64,000 bases of DNA, from assembly GCA_013399115.1 (NCBI GenBank), contig VXAA01001502.1, positions 444,229-508,228 of the forward strand, written 5' to 3'. Source of the stretch: Anseranas semipalmata (lineage: Eukaryota; Chordata; Aves; Anseriformes; Anseranatidae). Of this stretch, positions 60,355-64,000 are shown in pieces; within the stretch, counting starts at the first letter, position 1, and each line of letters begins with the position of its first letter. The notes under the pieces were generated by a model, which was given only the letters and a program-made list of their open reading frames with translations, searched no databases and was not told where the DNA came from. Both the position numbers and the translations under genes were made by a program.

Positions 60355-60720
60355 TTAAATGAAGTGCTCGTTAGATGGAACTGCCAGTCCCCTGAAAGCG
60401 CGCATCTGTTTCCTGTAGTACTCCGCCGTGCGTTGCTCAGTTTTGTATGCGGTGCCCAGATAAACTGGGCTGGCTTTGCTGTAGACAGTAGCACAGGACT
60501 GCTGTAATCTATGAAGTCGGCCTGTGCATGCCTCCACGTTGCTATTTGTTCTTCTTGCTACTGCTGAGCAAAACGTGGGAGTGCAAAATGGGATGACAAG
60601 CCAGTGCTGCTGAGCAAGGTCACCTGGAGCCCACGTTTCATAGCTGAGCAGGCTACTGCTCTTGACTAAATCCCTGGTGAGTTCACTGCCTTGAAGAGTA
60701 GGTGGCCATGGCAAAGACAA
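60355..60720 (-). other. 121-codon open frame without known family
   Basis: A minus-strand ATG-to-TAA frame with even codon content and a basic C-terminal part (KTEQRTAEYYRKQMRAFRGL). The DNA is locally richer in G and C than its flanks. I recognise no domain, and no good splice sites delimit it. It may be a coding exon, an eroded retrocopy or chance. Confidence 0.2.
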
Positions 60721-60959
60721 GCTCTGCTTGCTTGCTTTTGGCAGGAGAATAAAGGTGATGCTGGGTGTCTGAGAGAGGCAGGAGCAATGAATTCTGCCTT
60801 GGAAAGCTTTTATGCTTGTTCTTAAGGTGGCAAAATTCAGTTTTTCATGTACTATGTGGAGCAGAGCGTATGATGATCATACTTTAGACTTTAATTTTAG
60901 TAAGTAATGAGGAGTGTGGAGATGTTAAGTTTGAAATAAGCGGTCACTAGCGATTCGGT

Positions 60960-61330
60960 TTAAATTATGTGGAAGGATGTACATAAACACCAAAGTAATT
61001 TCCGAAGGGAAGAATTTGGGAAACGGATCAATTAAGGATCAATCAAGTTAACTGGACTGAAAAATTGTAAGGAAAAGTGCTCTGGAACCTCAATTTAAAG
61101 AAATTCTAAGGTATGGTGTGAAACGTGCAACCAAGGACCTAATTACAGGGCTTCAGTTCAGGATACAGTTGCTACGGAGATAACTTCGGGCCAAAATTAA
61201 GGTATGCAACCCATATAGAATCATGTTCTTTGCATGCCCTTAAACTATAATTAAGCTAATGCAGCTCTGGTGGGAGAACAAATGTGTGTAATCTTGGAAT
61301 AAATTTAGATTGAAAACTAACTACTGAGAT
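60960..61330. other. Candidate conserved non-coding element
   Basis: Complex A/T-rich sequence with repeated ATCAATTAAGG/ATCAATCAAG words (near 61026-61046), CTAATTACAGGG (near 61138) and TTTGCATGCCC (near 61231). No repeat family recognised. Enhancer-like texture only. Confidence 0.2.
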
Positions 61331-61807
61331 TCTGGCACAGCTCTCCAAAAGAGGCCATGGGGGACAGAAGACCTAAATGGAATGAAGGTGGAGCCCACCA
61401 TGCTGTTTAGATGTGTTACCTAAAAGGAGGGTGTCAGCTGAAGGTGTAAACCAGATATGAACTGTGAGCTGCCTCTGGTATTTTTCTGCACAATGCTGTA
61501 TCACACGGCTTAGGTTTACCCTTGAAATTTGTTTGTTAGAAACCTATTGTACTCTTTCAAAAGACTCCCATTGACTGTAAATAGGCTTTGAATTATATCC
61601 CAAAGCAGCAAGTATGGTTTAATTGTACAGCCCCTATTACCTCAGCTCAAGGTATTTCTTATTTTCCATTTCTTACACTGTAAAACCTAAGAGAAAGAAA
61701 AGTCTGATTACCAATATTTTATGCGTATCACCTGCAGCTGATATTTTTAAAGACATGCAGGTTATTTTGTGTGAAAATAACGTAACTCTAAAACTATTTA
61801 GTCATAC

Positions 61808-61888
61808 ATAGATATAGGTATTCAATATATGTTAAGTATATATTTAATATATTTAATAATATGTAATATATATAAAATATATATTTAA
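61808..61888. repeat. A/T-only low-complexity tract
   Basis: About 80 bases almost entirely of A and T, with repeated TATATTTAAT words and several short inverted repeats. Prone to unwinding and indels. Confidence 0.9.
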
Positions 61889-63839
61889 TTTCAAAACCTG
61901 TCTAATGCTAAGCAGGAAGTAGTTCCATTACAATAAACAGGATTAGTTATTGGCTTAAATTAAGTAATTTGTGTAGTTCATACATAGAAACGTCCAGCAT
62001 AGCCAGTGCTTAAGAAATCAGCATATCATCTCCTGCGTCCCCTTCGTGTTTTGGGGATCCAGGAGTTATTTGTTTATTGAACACTTTTGAAATTAAATCT
62101 AGGAGACAATATTAGCAAAGCTATTATACAGGTATAACACTTAGAATATTTGTTACTGTTACATGACTATCTGCAATAGTATATCTGTAACTGTAGATAT
62201 CTGCAACAGTATCTAAAATATTTTAGCTAGGTCTGTGAGAGCTTTGAAATTTGCTTTAAGGGCTGTATAGTTAAGCACTTTTTAAATGCACTGCTTAATT
62301 TTTCCTCACATTGTAATTCATTGTTGGCCTTTTCTGCAATGAATTGTTGGGATTAACCAATAAATCAGCAGAAAAGACATGCCAATTTCCTCAACAGTTG
62401 ACAAATTACAGTGTGGGCAAAGTACTGTATGTTTTATTTATTTTTTAAATTTATTTCATGAGGAAGGGTAACATTCAGATGCCCCCAAAATGCGGTGTTT
62501 TTATTTGGTAATATTACATTTAGTTATGTTCCACGGTTTCTCAAGTAGCATATGTAAATGTATTGCTAATAGCCATTACCAATATTAAAGTATCATTTTC
62601 CTTTATTTGCAAATATTTCCTTTAAAAAATACATTGTTGGGAATAGAAGATTTGTAATTACAACCTTTTTCTTTCTAGAACTTCATTTTAATAGAAGACC
62701 TTTGTCTTGGGTGCAGTTTTTTAGAATAAATAAAAGAGACCTTGAGGTTTCAAGACTATAGTCCTGAATTATTTAAATACTTGCATTCTGGTTTCCACCC
62801 ATTTATTATTTCCTATTGTTTTGAGACTGTAGCTGTGCAGTCAAACTCGGTACAATATCTGCATGTACAAATCCTGTACTGGTCTCTGCAACTGGATGTT
62901 TAGCAGGCCATTTGTAAGCCACACTTGATGTGTGTGAGTAACAGTGATAAACAACCATGCAAATTAAACCCTTAATTGTACATTAGCTTAGATTTCTCAG
63001 TTCTTAAATGTTGTTGCCTGCAACAGTTAAAACAGATATAACTGCTGGTCAGGAGTGTAGTCTCTTTTGTCTTTATCATAACAAACCTATTGCTTAAGAC
63101 GAGCTTTTGTTAAGTGCTCAGAAAGTGCCAGCAGAGAGAAAATGTTCCTGACCTTGGCCATGTACTACACCTCCTGAAATTGTATTAGCTTTTATACTGC
63201 ATGATGTATGAGCAGCCTTTTGAGATCTGAGTCTAGAATACGATGGTGAAAAATAACCATTCATGTGGTCCATTCAGTATTTAAGGCGAGACATATCAAA
63301 AAGACAGCAACATTTTAGCATACTGCAACACGATGGGGCTTCTTGCAAAGGCAAGCTGCAGTCTCTACCTGGGCAGCTTCCTCGGGCGCCTGCCTACCTG
63401 GGGAAGTTCGGCGCAGCGGCACAGCACGCGGCTTCACCCAGCGCTTCCTGCCCTGCTCAAATGTAACAGTAAGGCATCTGTGACTTCGTAAGACCAGTAA
63501 TTGAAACACAGCTTATGCTTTCTAATTACTCTCATGGGGAAAAGGTGCTGGTCCCAAGTACCTGTGAAGAGAAATCCACACCGGCTGCGGTTCCCTGGGC
63601 AAGGAAGAACATTTTGTAGAGGACATCATCCAAGCCTGCTTGTGCCACCGCTCCCTTTCACGGGGAGCCTGACACTGCCCTCGTCTCTGGCTTCCAGCTG
63701 GCACACATTTTTGCACACATCTAAGTAGGGCGGCATGGTAACTTTCTAAAGCTCCACAGAAATGGCGGGAGCTCGCCTCATTCCCACCACAATGCTGTTC
63801 TGGGGTTATTTCATTTTTTTACACCTAAGATCTCTGTGT

Positions 63840-64000
63840 TCCCCTGGGTGCGCAGGCGCCTTCCTCTTCCCCGGGGCAGGAGGCACGTGGAAGGGCTGCC
63901 AACCCTGGCGGGCGCAGCCAGGGCAGGGGTGGCCTGGGCACCCCGCGGCCCCATCGCCCCTCGCTGGCTTAGCACGCAGGGGTCAAAGAGGCCGTGCATT
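63840..64000. promoter_or_regulatory. G/C-rich edge, possible CpG island start
   Basis: The last 160 bases contain many CpGs (GTGCGCAGGCGCC near 63848, GGCGGGCGCAGCC near 63908, CCCCGCGGCCCC near 63941) after A/T-rich DNA. This may be the edge of a promoter island that continues beyond the window. A 62-codon minus-strand frame here shows no known motif. Confidence 0.35.

Larger units (their letters stand above)
50346..64000. other. Non-coding stretch with isolated open frames
   Basis: No firm gene. T/G-rich low complexity lies at 50956-51027 and 59937-59968, and A-runs at 51464-51477 and 54721-54736. Minus-strand frames at 52188-51953 and 60720-60355 and a plus-strand frame at 52773-53045 are the most protein-like, but unconfirmed. 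From about 63560 the sequence becomes richer in G and C, strongly so from 63840 to the window end, where a CpG island may begin. Confidence 0.45.

Noticed and set aside
61160..61180. RFX X-box (GTTGCTACGGAGATAAC)
   Set aside because: The right half does not fit RGYAAC and the spacing is wrong.
1..64000. Bacterial or phage system, CRISPR array, operon
   Set aside because: CR1 repeats, splice-type signals, a CpG island and base composition show vertebrate DNA. There are no direct-repeat spacer arrays and no closely packed ORFs.
1..64000. tRNA, rRNA or other structural RNA genes
   Set aside because: No cloverleaf with intact A and B boxes or rRNA text was seen. The A-box-like word at 27596 belongs to the SINE fossil.

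Overview
The window looks like avian nuclear DNA. The strongest evidence is a well-preserved 3' end of a CR1 retrotransposon (about 2850-3015) ending in the 8-bp tail repeats (ATTCTATG, ATTCTGTG) typical of bird CR1. Older amniote repeat fossils, compositional islands, microsatellites and small assembly gaps fit a vertebrate scaffold. I see nothing bacterial, phage or plasmid: no operons, no ribosome-binding-site-led ORFs, no tRNA or rRNA, no CRISPR. Most of the sequence is A/T-rich, non-coding and intron-like or intergenic.

The main inference is a possible multi-exon gene on the minus strand, read from right to left. Candidate coding exons with splice signals lie at 50345-50183, 49182-49049, 46945-46889, 40722-40679, 38744-38654, 38052-37745, 28726-28576 and 18592-18508, with a possible terminal exon at 6592-6146 and polyadenylation signals near 5950. 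Most neighbouring reading phases agree. The one gap is between 28576 and 18592, where at least one more exon is needed. The terminal exon has one in-frame TAG. I cannot name the gene or give its function. Decoy splice-site pairs are common in introns, so single exons carry modest confidence.

A CpG island (about 25115-25715, with a 20-N gap) lies inside this putative minus-strand unit. It carries a strong plus-strand 5' splice site (after 25715) and is the best promoter candidate. Possible plus-strand downstream exons lie at 26922-27018 and 32725-32829. An exon-like block at 17556-17660 has good splice sites but sits upstream of the island.

Repeats, left to right: CR1 (2850), a 24-T run, a TG/CTGT microsatellite (9663), a GT repeat (16469), an old antisense CR1 fossil (about 24730-24905), a MIR/CORE-SINE-like fossil (about 27590-27830), a frameshifted L2/CR1-clade reverse transcriptase fossil (33440-34065), two palindromic MITE-like fossils (40985-41067, 45693-45797), a G-tract with Ns, a 26-N gap and a 36-T run. 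Several A/T-rich, high-complexity stretches (about 15740, 16740, 41510, 53100 and 60960) look like conserved non-coding elements, but this needs comparative data. I found no convincing undescribed system.
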